A DNA stretch of 64,000 bases from Vibrio lentus (GTDB lineage Bacteria; Pseudomonadota; Gammaproteobacteria; Enterobacterales; Vibrionaceae): assembly GCF_002875945.1 (NCBI RefSeq), contig NZ_MCZK01000150.1:21624-85623 (forward strand), read 5' to 3'. The notes beneath the pieces are model-generated. The model did no database searches and was not told where the DNA came from. It saw only the letters and a program-made list of their open reading frames with translations. Position numbers and translations under genes: made by a program. The first letter of the stretch is position 1. Each line of letters starts with the position of its first letter. Shown here in pieces: positions 56,273 through 64,000 of the stretch.

Positions 56273-56632
56273 ATGTCTAAGAAGGTTTACTGTATCGCTC
56301 AATTTCAGCCAAAAGAAGGCAAACTGAACGAACTGTTTGAGGTTTTAAAATCACTAGAGCCAAACACTCTACGTGAAGATGGTTGTATTCAATACACAGT
56401 GACTCGTCACATTCAGAGCCCATTTGCTGAAGGCCAGAGCTTCCCGATTGCTTTCAATGAGATCTGGGCAGATAACGAAGCGTTTGAAGCGCATTGCCAA
56501 CGCCGTGAGATTCAACAGTTCTTCCAAGAGCAGTGTGTTGAAGAGACAGGCTTGGTTGAGAACTTTAACGTTGCTATCTACTCTGATGAACCAGAGAATT
56601 ACGACGCACCAGTACTTAAGCCTTGTTGCTGA
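56273..56632 (+). CDS. Antibiotic biosynthesis monooxygenase (ABM) domain protein
   Basis: The 119-residue protein has the ferredoxin-like ABM fold: VYCIAQFQPKEGKLNELFEVL, the middle strand QYTVTRH, and FNEIWADNEAFEAHCQ. YgiN-type relatives oxidise quinols; heme-degrading relatives also exist. It ends in KPCC, two terminal cysteines that might bind metal or form a disulfide, which is unusual. CAAGGAATT precedes the ATG. No evident partner. Confidence 0.8.
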   Translation: MSKKVYCIAQFQPKEGKLNELFEVLKSLEPNTLREDGCIQYTVTRHIQSPFAEGQSFPIAFNEIWADNEAFEAHCQRREIQQFFQEQCVEETGLVENFNVAIYSDEPENYDAPVLKPCC

Positions 56633-56697
56633 TATAAGATTGGGTTAGCGAAAGTTAGTTGAGCGAATAAGGTTTAGCTAACGAGTTAGCAGATACT

Positions 56698-56728
56698 AAA
56701 AAGGTTGACCCTAGGGCCAACCTTTTTT
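56698..56728. terminator. Bidirectional terminator
   Basis: AAAAAGGTTG pairs with CAACCTTTTT, with an imperfect inner part, between the ABM gene and the convergent dxs gene. Confidence 0.9.
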
Positions 56729-56760
56729 GTTTTTTAGCTTATGCCGTTTGCTGGTGAAAG

Positions 56761-58644
56761 CTATTTAGCAAGGTAGTCAGAGATAGACTTCTCAATACCT
56801 TTCGCATCTAAGCCAAGCTCTTCATGCAGTTCGCCTTGAGTACCTTGAGCAATAAACTTGTCTGGTAGACCAAGGTTCAATACTGGCATCAGTAGCTTTT
56901 CTTGCATCAAGAATTCAATCACACCCGCGCCTGCACCACCTGCAATCGCGTTCTCTTCGATTGTCACAAGTACATCGTGGTCAGCAGCAAGTTGTTTGAT
57001 CAAAGCTTCGTCTAACGGTTTCACAAAACGCATGTCAGCAACCGTCGCATCGATAGCGTCAGCCGTTTGAAGTGCACTTTCAAGGAAAGTACCAAAGCTC
57101 AGAATAGCGACTTTCGAGCCATCTTTTGCTTTTTCGCTTTCGCGAACGATACGACCTTTACCAATCTCAAGCGCAGTAAATTCACTTTGAATTTCGGTAC
57201 CCATGCCATTACCGCGAGGGTAACGAACGGCACTTGGACCTGTGTGCTGGTGGCCAGTGTATAGCATTTGACGACATTCGTTTTCGTCGCTTGGTGCCAT
57301 GATCACCATGTTTGGAATGCAGCGCATAAAGCTTAAGTCGAACGCACCTTGGTGTGTTTGACCATCTGCACCGACAAGACCCGCACGGTCAATCGCGAAC
57401 ATGACCGGTAGATCCATGATGGCAACATCGTGGATCAGTTGATCGTAGCCACGTTGTAGGAAGGTCGAGTAGATAGCCACAATCGGCTTATCACCCGCAA
57501 TCGCCATACCCGTTGCTAGCGTCACAGCGTGTTGCTCAGCAATTGCTACATCGAAGTACTGTTCTGGGTACTCTTTAGAGAAACGTACCATGCCAGAACC
57601 TTCACGCATTGCTGGCGTGATGGCCATTAGCTTAGGATCTTGCGCGGCCATATCACACAGGAAGTCGCCAAAAATCTTAGAGAAAGTTGGTTTAGAGCTG
57701 GTGCTCTTAGGCAGACTTGAATGTGCAGGATCGAATTTAGGTACACCGTGGTAACCAATTGGATCTTTCTCTGCTGGCTCGTAGCCTTTACCTTTCTTGG
57801 TCATGATATGCAGGAACTGAGGACCTTTTAGATCTCTCATGTTCTTCAGCGTTTTAATCAGCTCATTCACATCGTGACCGTCAACCGGACCAATATAGTT
57901 AAAGCCTAACTCTTCAAACATAGTGCCAGGGACAACCATGCCTTTTAGATGTTCTTCTGTACGACGAACGAGCTCTTTAATCGGCGGAACGCCCGATAGC
58001 ACTTTCTTGCCACCCTCACGAATTGACGTGTAAAGACTGCCAGAAAGAACTTGAGCTAGATGGTTGTTTAGAGCACCTACGTTTTCAGAAATCGACATCT
58101 CGTTATCGTTAAGGATAACCAGCATGTCATTGTGAATATCGCCCGCGTGGTTCATCGCTTCGAAGGCCATACCTGCGGTAATTGCGCCATCACCAATCAC
58201 ACTGACGACTTTACGATTCTTGCCTTCTTTCTTCGCACTGATCGCCATACCAAGTCCGGCACTGATCGATGTTGAAGAGTGACCAACAGAAAGCGTGTCG
58301 TATTCGCTCTCTTTACGCCATGGGAATGGGTGCAGTCCATCTTTTTGGCGGATAGTCGACAAGCGGTCGCGGCGACCCGTTAGAATTTTATGCGGGTATG
58401 CTTGGTGGCCAACATCCCAAACCAACTGGTCAAAAGGTGTGTTGTACACATAGTGCAGAGCCACTGTTAGCTCTACCGTACCTAAGCCTGACGCTAAGTG
58501 ACCACTTGACTGGCTCACTGAGTTAAGAAGATAGGTGCGTAATTCATCACAAAGCTGTGTAAGCGTCTCTTTTGGAAGTAGACGCAAATCCTCTGGCTTA
58601 TCAGCCAAAGCAAGAGTTGGGTACTTTGATATATCAAGAGTCAT
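56761..58644 (-). CDS. dxs: 1-deoxy-D-xylulose-5-phosphate synthase
   Basis: The 627-residue thiamine-diphosphate enzyme starts the MEP isoprenoid pathway from pyruvate and glyceraldehyde-3-phosphate. It has the TPP motif GDGAITAGMAFEAMNHAG with NDNEMSISENVG, the catalytic histidine in GHSSTSISAGLG, and the pyrimidine domain DVAIAEQHAVTLATGMA. Its product also feeds thiamine synthesis, linking with thiL and thiI nearby. It is the last gene of xseB-ispA-dxs. Confidence 0.96.
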   Translation of the reverse strand: MTLDISKYPTLALADKPEDLRLLPKETLTQLCDELRTYLLNSVSQSSGHLASGLGTVELTVALHYVYNTPFDQLVWDVGHQAYPHKILTGRRDRLSTIRQKDGLHPFPWRKESEYDTLSVGHSSTSISAGLGMAISAKKEGKNRKVVSVIGDGAITAGMAFEAMNHAGDIHNDMLVILNDNEMSISENVGALNNHLAQVLSGSLYTSIREGGKKVLSGVPPIKELVRRTEEHLKGMVVPGTMFEELGFNYIGPVDGHDVNELIKTLKNMRDLKGPQFLHIMTKKGKGYEPAEKDPIGYHGVPKFDPAHSSLPKSTSSKPTFSKIFGDFLCDMAAQDPKLMAITPAMREGSGMVRFSKEYPEQYFDVAIAEQHAVTLATGMAIAGDKPIVAIYSTFLQRGYDQLIHDVAIMDLPVMFAIDRAGLVGADGQTHQGAFDLSFMRCIPNMVIMAPSDENECRQMLYTGHQHTGPSAVRYPRGNGMGTEIQSEFTALEIGKGRIVRESEKAKDGSKVAILSFGTFLESALQTADAIDATVADMRFVKPLDEALIKQLAADHDVLVTIEENAIAGGAGAGVIEFLMQEKLLMPVLNLGLPDKFIAQGTQGELHEELGLDAKGIEKSISDYLAK

Positions 58645-58665
58645 AGGTAATGCGCGCTTATTGTC

Positions 58666-59550
58666 TTAGTTCTTGCGCTCGATGACGTATCGGGCGAACT
58701 CTTCGAGTAACTGGGTATTGTATGGGATTGCAGCCAAAGCTTGAAGCGCTTCCTGTAGCAGAGTTTGCGCTTTTTCTTGAGCGCCCTCTAAACCTAACAA
58801 AGAAGGGTAGGTGCTTTTGTTCAAATCTTGGTCAGAGCCCTGTGGTTTACCCAAAGTTTCGGTATCGCTAATGATATCTAAAATATCATCTTGAACTTGG
58901 AAGGCTAACCCGATTGCATCGGCGTACTTGTCCAATTGAGGCATCACTTCAAACGCTTTTTCGCCAGCAGCCAGAGCACCTAAACGAATCGCACTCTTCA
59001 TTAGAGCGCCAGTCTTATTTCGGTGAACTTCTTCTAACTCTTCTAGCGTGACAGAGCGGTTTTCAGCTTCAATATCAAGCGCTTGTCCAATACACATACC
59101 TTGTGCACCAGAGGCCTCTGCTAGGCGTTGAATCATTCGAACGCGATTGCTTTCCCCGTCAGCACTTAATGTGCCTTCCGCAAGTATAGTAAACGCGAGA
59201 GTTTGTAGTGCATCGCCAGTTAAAATTGCCGTTGCTTCATCGTATTTGATGTGACAAGTCTGATGGCCACGACGCAGTTCATCATCATCCATTGCTGGAA
59301 GGTCGTCGTGAATCAGAGAATAGGCATGAATACATTCGATTGCTGAAGCTGGAGTGTCGAGTTCTTCAGCGGTGCAACCGAGCATGTCCCCTGTAATGTA
59401 GACAAGAAATGGACGTGCGCGTTTGCCGCCTAAAAGTAACCCATAACGCATCGCGTTGATTAGGTTCTGATTTTGGTGTGGCAGGCGGTCAAGCCAAAGG
59501 TTCAATTGCTCGTTATTACGTGCTTGATAAGACAATAACGTCTCGATCAT
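58666..59550 (-). CDS. ispA: Farnesyl diphosphate synthase
   Basis: The 294-residue prenyltransferase condenses IPP units to farnesyl diphosphate. The two aspartate-rich motifs are DDLPAMDDDELRRG and DDILDIISD; GGKRARPFLVYITG holds the IPP-binding residues. The second ATG (59550, MIETLLSYQ) fits the family start better than 59562, though neither has a good ribosome binding site, so translation may be coupled to xseB twenty bases upstream. Confidence 0.95.
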   Translation of the reverse strand: MIETLLSYQARNNEQLNLWLDRLPHQNQNLINAMRYGLLLGGKRARPFLVYITGDMLGCTAEELDTPASAIECIHAYSLIHDDLPAMDDDELRRGHQTCHIKYDEATAILTGDALQTLAFTILAEGTLSADGESNRVRMIQRLAEASGAQGMCIGQALDIEAENRSVTLEELEEVHRNKTGALMKSAIRLGALAAGEKAFEVMPQLDKYADAIGLAFQVQDDILDIISDTETLGKPQGSDQDLNKSTYPSLLGLEGAQEKAQTLLQEALQALAAIPYNTQLLEEFARYVIERKN

Positions 59551-59570
59551 AGGGGGTCTCATACAATTCG

Positions 59571-59813
59571 TTATTCAGGTTGTGGGTTAAAGTCACTCAG
59601 TTCTGCATTTTCATCATTTTGCAGTAGGATGCTAACACGCTGTTCAGCGTCGTTTAGTTTACTTTGACCAGCACGAGCGAGGGAGATGCCTCGTTCGAAT
59701 TTTTTCAGCGCATCATCTAAAGCTAGATCACCATTTTCTAGTTGATCAACCAAGCCATCAAGCTCTTCGATAGCCGCTTCAAAGCTCATATTTTCAGGTT
59801 TCTTAGTAGCCAT
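59571..59813 (-). CDS. xseB: Exodeoxyribonuclease VII small subunit
   Basis: The 80-residue helical protein has the conserved block SFEAAIEELDGLVDQLENG and ALKKFERGISLAR. It forms coiled pairs around the XseA subunit in the nuclease that degrades single-stranded DNA. It leads the xseB-ispA-dxs operon, divergent from pomA. Confidence 0.94.
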   Translation of the reverse strand: MATKKPENMSFEAAIEELDGLVDQLENGDLALDDALKKFERGISLARAGQSKLNDAEQRVSILLQNDENAELSDFNPQPE

Positions 59814-60035
59814 AATAAATCTGCGTTTGGAAAGATGAACGAACGTTACCCTAGGCCGTTGATATGGTCAAATGTAACCAATAAATTTTGCTAGAAAGTT
59901 CGTTTTTAAGAGGCTTCAAGCCACTTTCATCTAATAACCTTACCTTTATCGAGTTTATGACTGGTTGATAAGAGCAAAGCGGGTAATAGTTGTGATCAAA
60001 AAACTAAAAGTGTGATACTTAGGCCAAGAATTTAC

Positions 60036-60062
60036 TAAAAGATCTTATAGTCTGGCCGATAA
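60036..60062 (+). promoter_or_regulatory. Sigma-28 (FliA) type promoter before pomA
   Basis: TAAAAGAT, 11 bases, then GCCGATAA. The -10 is an exact match to the flagellar sigma-28 consensus and the spacing is exact; the -35 (consensus TAAAGTTT) is partial. It is 49 bases before the pomA GTG. Confidence 0.8.
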
Positions 60063-60110
60063 GAAGATTATCGTCGACGTAGAACTACAAAAAAGCATGA
60101 GGAGTGCTCA

Positions 60111-60875
60111 GTGGATTTAGCAACCCTAATAGGTTTGATTGGTGGATTTGCCTTTGTAATCATGGCAATGATCCTAGGTGGAAGCCTCGGGATGTTCTAT
60201 GACACCACATCCATTTTGATCGTGGTTGGTGGTTCAACGTTTGTTGTTCTGATGAAGTTCACCATGGGGCAATTCTTTGGAGCAACCAAAATCGCTGGCA
60301 AAGCATTTATGTTTAAAGCTGACGAGCCTGAAGATCTTATCGCTAAAGTTGTAGAGATGGCTGATGCAGCACGTAAAGGTGGTTTCTTAGCACTTGAAGA
60401 GATGGAAATCAGTAACAGTTTCATGCAGAAGGGTATCGATCTATTGGTCGATGGCCATGATGGTGATGTCGTGCGTGCGGCATTGCAAAAAGACATTGCG
60501 TTAACCACAGAACGTCACGAGCAGGGTGCGAAAGTGTTCTCTGCATTCGGTGATGTTGCCCCTGCGATGGGGATGATCGGTACCTTGGTTGGTCTGGTTG
60601 CGATGCTTTCGAACATGGATGATCCTAAAGCGATCGGTCCTGCGATGGCGGTAGCACTTTTAACGACTCTTTATGGTGCGATTCTTTCGAACATGGTGTT
60701 CTTCCCAATCGCAGATAAGCTTGCATTACGTCGTGACCAAGAGACGCTCAACCGTCGCTTGGTAATGGATGGTGTGTTAGCCATTCAAGATGGTCAAAAC
60801 CCACGAGTGATTGACGGTTACCTGAAGAGTTACCTGAACGAAGGTAAGCGTACTCTTGATGGTGAAACTGATTAA
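60111..60875 (+). CDS. pomA: Sodium-driven flagellar stator protein PomA
   Basis: The 254-residue inner-membrane protein has four membrane segments (around 1-25, 30-50, 150-170 and 180-205) and a large cytoplasmic loop with charged residues that act on the rotor FliG. AMGMIGTLVGLVAMLSNMDDP is the conserved pore segment. The start is a GTG at 60111 with GAGGAG upstream. It is followed by pomB after nine bases. Late-class flagellar regulation is indicated by the sigma-28 promoter. Confidence 0.95.
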   Translation: MDLATLIGLIGGFAFVIMAMILGGSLGMFYDTTSILIVVGGSTFVVLMKFTMGQFFGATKIAGKAFMFKADEPEDLIAKVVEMADAARKGGFLALEEMEISNSFMQKGIDLLVDGHDGDVVRAALQKDIALTTERHEQGAKVFSAFGDVAPAMGMIGTLVGLVAMLSNMDDPKAIGPAMAVALLTTLYGAILSNMVFFPIADKLALRRDQETLNRRLVMDGVLAIQDGQNPRVIDGYLKSYLNEGKRTLDGETD

Positions 60876-60884
60876 GGGGGAAGA

Positions 60885-61838
60885 ATGAAGATGGATGAAG
60901 AAAATCCATGTAAATGTCCTCCTCCCGGTTTACCTCAATGGATGGGAACATTTGCTGACTTAATGTCACTGCTGATGTGTTTCTTCGTACTGTTACTCTC
61001 ATTTTCTGAGATGGACGTATTGAAGTTCAAGCAGATTGCCGGCTCGATGAAGTTTGCATTCGGTGTACAGAACCGCTTGGAAGTTAAAGATATTCCGAAA
61101 GGAACCAGCATCATTGCGCAGGAATTTCGTCCAGGTCGCCCTGAACCAACACCGATTGACGTGATCATGCAGCAGACCATTGATATTACTCAGCAAACGC
61201 TAGAGTTTCATGAAGGTGAATCTGAGCGCGCTGGCGGCACGATGCGCGACCAAGGCAAGATGACCGGAGGTAAGTCTCCAGAGGTGTCGACTCACGATAA
61301 TCAAAACTCTGAGTCAGACCAGCAACAGCAGCAAGCCGAGGCTCAATCGCAAGAGATGGAAACCTTGATGGAAAGCATCAAGAAAGCACTTGAGCGAGAG
61401 ATCGATCAAGGCGCGATTGAAGTTGAAAATCTTGGCCAGCAGATTGTGATTCGAATTCGAGAAAAAGGGGCGTTCCCATCGGGCTCTGCTTTCTTACAAC
61501 CTAAGTTCCGACCATTAGTTCGACAGGTTGCTGAGCTTGTTAAAGATGTGCCCGGTATTGTTCGAATCTCAGGACACACCGATAACCAGCGACTCGATTC
61601 TGAACTTTACCGTTCTAATTGGGACTTATCATCGCAACGTGCGGTGTCTGTTGCTCAAGAAATGGAAAAGGTCCGTGGTTTCTCTCATCAACGTTTGAGA
61701 GTGCGTGGTATGGCCGATACAGAGCCCGTCGAGTCGAATGACACGGAATGGCAACGTAGCCTTAATCGCCGCGTAGAGATCAGTATCATGCAGGGTGAAC
61801 CGCTCTATAGCGAAGAAGTCCCAGCAATCGCTGAATAG
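60885..61838 (+). CDS. pomB: Sodium-driven flagellar stator protein PomB
   Basis: The 317-residue stator partner has a short N-terminus with CKCPPPGLPQW, one membrane helix carrying the ion-binding aspartate (D25 in GTFADLMSLLMCFF; D24 in V. alginolyticus), a plug and linker, a glutamine-rich stretch near residues 145-155, and an OmpA-like peptidoglycan-binding domain (ISGHTDNQRLDSELYRSNWDLS). AAGGGGG precedes the first of two close ATGs. It anchors the stator to the cell wall. Confidence 0.95.
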   Translation: MKMDEENPCKCPPPGLPQWMGTFADLMSLLMCFFVLLLSFSEMDVLKFKQIAGSMKFAFGVQNRLEVKDIPKGTSIIAQEFRPGRPEPTPIDVIMQQTIDITQQTLEFHEGESERAGGTMRDQGKMTGGKSPEVSTHDNQNSESDQQQQQAEAQSQEMETLMESIKKALEREIDQGAIEVENLGQQIVIRIREKGAFPSGSAFLQPKFRPLVRQVAELVKDVPGIVRISGHTDNQRLDSELYRSNWDLSSQRAVSVAQEMEKVRGFSHQRLRVRGMADTEPVESNDTEWQRSLNRRVEISIMQGEPLYSEEVPAIAE

Positions 61839-61861
61839 TTTTTACCAAGAATATGCATTCC

Positions 61862-61894
61862 AAAGCCCAATCTTAAATAGATTGGGCTTTTTCT
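61862..61894 (+). terminator. Terminator of pomAB
   Basis: AAAGCCCAATCT pairs with AGATTGGGCTTT around TAAAT, followed by T-run. Confidence 0.92.
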
Positions 61895-61930
61895 TTGTGT
61901 GATACCCAAAGATGTTTGTACCAAACTGTG

Positions 61931-61972
61931 AAGAGAAGAGAAGAGAAGAGAAGAGAAGAGAAGAGAAGAGAA
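61931..61972. repeat. Pentanucleotide microsatellite (AAGAG)8
   Basis: Eight perfect AAGAG units plus two bases lie in the 362-base pomB-thiI gap, which otherwise shows no gene. Such tracts are prone to slippage; no promoter or ORF clearly spans this one. Confidence 0.95.
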
Positions 61973-62200
61973 GGTATGGATGAGATGAGCTTGGATGAAA
62001 TCGAGACGGTAGTTTGCCACCAAGGAGAGTTTATTGATGGTGCCAAAGCACGCACTCTTTTCCTTGTTTGACTTTCTCATGTATAATTCGCGCCCTTAGA
62101 TTTAATATTGATCTATTATTGCTTCAATAACTATGTGAAATGACCTTTTACGTGGTGATGAACCTATTAAAATTGTGAACCTTATTGGCGTGAAAGTACT

Positions 62201-63649
62201 ATGAAATTTATTGTTAAGCCCCACCCTGAAATTTTTGTAAAAAGTGAATCGGTGCGTAAGCGCTTCACAAAGATTCTAGAACGTAATATTCGTACTATTC
62301 TTCAGCGTCGTACTGAGTCTGTGGCTGTCTTCAATCGTCGCGACTACATCGAAGTGACGTCTGAGAGCGACAAATACTTTAAAGAAACACTCGAAGTATT
62401 GACGCAAACCCCGGGTATTCATCACTCCCTTGAGGTTCAGCAATCAGAATTTAAAGACCTGCACCATATTTACGAGCAAGTTCTTGAGCGCAGCCGTGGT
62501 CTTATTGAAGGTAAGACTTTCTCTGTGCGAGCTAAGCGTCGTGGTAAACATGACTTTACCTCTATCGAGCTAGAACGCTACGTAGGTGGTGGTTTAAACC
62601 AAGCGGTAGAGTCAGCAAAAGTAAAACTGAAAAACCCAGATATTACCGTTAAAGTTGAAGTCGAGAACGAAAAGCTAAACCAAGTTATTGAACGTCATAA
62701 AGGCCTAGGCGGTTTCCCTCTAGGTACTCAAGAAGATCTACTGAGCTTGATCTCTGGCGGCTTTGATTCTGGCGTTTCGAGCTACCTGCACATCAAACGT
62801 GGTTCTAAGGTTCACTACTGTTTCTTCAATCTTGGTGGCCCAGCTCACGAGATTGGCGTTAAGCAAGTTTCTCACTACCTATGGAATAAATACGGTTCAT
62901 CTGCAAAGGTGAAGTTCATCTCTATCGATTTTGAACCTGTAGTCGCAGAGATCCTTGAGAACGTTGAAGACGGCCAAATGGGCGTTGTTCTTAAGCGTAT
63001 GTTCATGCGTGCTGGTGGTATGGTTGCTGAGCGTTTCGGTATCGAAGCACTAGTAACGGGTGAAGCACTTGGTCAGGTTTCTAGCCAAACGCTAACTAAC
63101 CTACGTCATATCGATAACGTGACGGATACTTTGATCCTTCGTCCACTGATCAACTGGGACAAAGAAGACATCATCGACCTGTCTCGTAAGATTGGTACTG
63201 AAGACTTCGCTAAAGTAATGCCTGAGTACTGTGGTGTTATCTCTAAGAAGCCAACAGTAAAAGCGAAGAAAGGCAAACTAGAAGCGGAAGAAGCTAAGTT
63301 TAACTTCGAAGTACTGGATCAAGTGATCGAGAACGCTCGTATTATGGATATCCGTGATATTGAGAAAGAGAGCCAAGAACAGGCACCAGAAGTGGAGCAA
63401 GTTCAAGCCGTTGCTGAGCACGCTGTCGTTCTAGATATCCGCAGCCCAGACGAAGAAGACGAAAGCCCACTAAAGATCGATGGTGTTGAAATCAAACACA
63501 TCCCGTTCTTCAAGCTTTCGACTCAGTTTGGTGACCTAGACCAATCGAAAGAGTACTTGTTGTACTGTGACCGTGGTGTCATGAGCCGTCTGCAAGCGCT
63601 TTACTTGCAAGAGCAAGGCTTCCACAACGTTAAGGTTTACCGCCCATAA
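62201..63649 (+). CDS. thiI: tRNA 4-thiouridine sulfurtransferase ThiI
   Basis: The 482-residue enzyme makes s4U8 in tRNA and supplies sulfur for thiazole synthesis. It has a THUMP domain (about 60-165), a PP-loop ATP-binding motif SGGFDSGVSSY near residue 184, and a C-terminal rhodanese domain. C344 (EYCGVIS) and the rhodanese C456 (LYCDRGV) fall at the same numbers as the E. coli disulfide pair. The linker before the rhodanese domain is acidic. It is monocistronic, ended by a terminator. Confidence 0.95.
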   Translation: MKFIVKPHPEIFVKSESVRKRFTKILERNIRTILQRRTESVAVFNRRDYIEVTSESDKYFKETLEVLTQTPGIHHSLEVQQSEFKDLHHIYEQVLERSRGLIEGKTFSVRAKRRGKHDFTSIELERYVGGGLNQAVESAKVKLKNPDITVKVEVENEKLNQVIERHKGLGGFPLGTQEDLLSLISGGFDSGVSSYLHIKRGSKVHYCFFNLGGPAHEIGVKQVSHYLWNKYGSSAKVKFISIDFEPVVAEILENVEDGQMGVVLKRMFMRAGGMVAERFGIEALVTGEALGQVSSQTLTNLRHIDNVTDTLILRPLINWDKEDIIDLSRKIGTEDFAKVMPEYCGVISKKPTVKAKKGKLEAEEAKFNFEVLDQVIENARIMDIRDIEKESQEQAPEVEQVQAVAEHAVVLDIRSPDEEDESPLKIDGVEIKHIPFFKLSTQFGDLDQSKEYLLYCDRGVMSRLQALYLQEQGFHNVKVYRP

Positions 63650-63680
63650 TGGTGTGTTGACCAACCGTTAATAATTTTGC

Positions 63681-63716
63681 AAAGCCGCTTACTGAAAAGT
63701 AAGCGGCTTTTTTATT
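63681..63716 (+). terminator. Terminator of thiI
   Basis: AAAGCCGCTTACT pairs with AGTAAGCGGCTTT around a GAAA tetraloop, then a T-run. The remaining 63717-64000 has no gene that I can see; a short AGCGG / CCGCT stem at the right edge may belong to a gene outside the window. Confidence 0.93.
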
Positions 63717-64000
63717 TTTTATTGTGAGTGATTTACAGTAGTCAGACAGAGGCGTGAGTTTGGATATGCTTTCGTCATGCTCAGCTTTGAAAATTTTGAT
63801 TGATAGAAATAGTGAGTTCTAAACGGGTTTATATGTGACTGAAGAAGTGTGAGTATTTTGAAGCATTCTGTTACTTTTCAGTGCAACTCAATGGTTCTAT
63901 TTGTATGTGTTCAGTTGATTATTTGAGTGGGTATCTGATTCTGTGATTAGCGACGAAAAATAATAAAGATTAATTAGCACAGCGGCTCTTCTCCGCTTAG

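Noticed and set aside
63717..64000. Start of an rRNA or tRNA gene at the right edge
   Set aside because: No recognisable tRNA or rRNA sequence; only AT-rich DNA and a short stem at the very end.

Overview
The window reads as chromosome I of a marine Vibrio, most likely of the Splendidus clade. Evidence is the sodium-type flagellar stator pair pomA-pomB, an xseB-ispA-dxs block divergent from pomA, a gpt-frsA-crl-proBA block, a RibB-type enzyme with a degenerate GTP cyclohydrolase half, and moderately AT-rich intergenic DNA with multicopy short repeats. No rRNA, tRNA, prophage, insertion sequence or CRISPR array was seen.

Positions 1-34,240 are a carbohydrate region centred on galactose and galactosides. 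It holds the end of a sodium/solute symporter, a DUF1330 protein, a MATE exporter, and a CUT1 sugar ABC importer (ATPase on minus; two permeases and a binding protein on plus) followed by lacZ. A complete homologue of the E. coli ebgR-ebgA-ebgC-ygjI-ygjJ-ygjK cluster follows on the minus strand, here with a second ygjI paralogue. The Leloir genes galE-galT-galK-galM come next on plus, then a galR-type repressor, ptsG, and an sgrR-type regulator divergent from ptsG. Proposed flow: YgjJ (outer membrane) and YgjK (lipoprotein GH63 glucosidase) handle a glucosyl-galactose-type saccharide outside the cytoplasm, the transporters import products, LacZ and EbgAC release galactose, and GalM/K/T/E convert it to glucose-1-phosphate. 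LacI-family palindromes before the ABC operon, galE, galR, ebgA, ygjJ and ygjI suggest two overlapping regulons (GalR and EbgR).

Positions 34,390-46,570 are mixed: ygjH, a gamma-glutamylcyclotransferase-like protein, nnrS, an adenine deaminase, small DUF proteins, an aspartoacylase-family hydrolase, pepD, a purine permease behind a PurR box, gpt and frsA. The 1,061-base gap between pepD and the purine permease holds a small transcription unit: promoter, 28-codon ORF with a ribosome binding site, C-rich segment and strong terminator. It resembles the dual-function RNA VcdRP described in V. cholerae.

Positions 46,700-63,650 are core genes: crl, proB-proA, nrdR-ribD-ribE-ribBA(ribBX)-ribH-nusB, thiL-pgpA, an ABM-domain protein, dxs-ispA-xseB on minus, pomA-pomB behind a sigma-28 type promoter, and thiI.

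All identifications come from reading the translated sequence and remembered family features; no database search was run. Operators and promoters are pattern matches.
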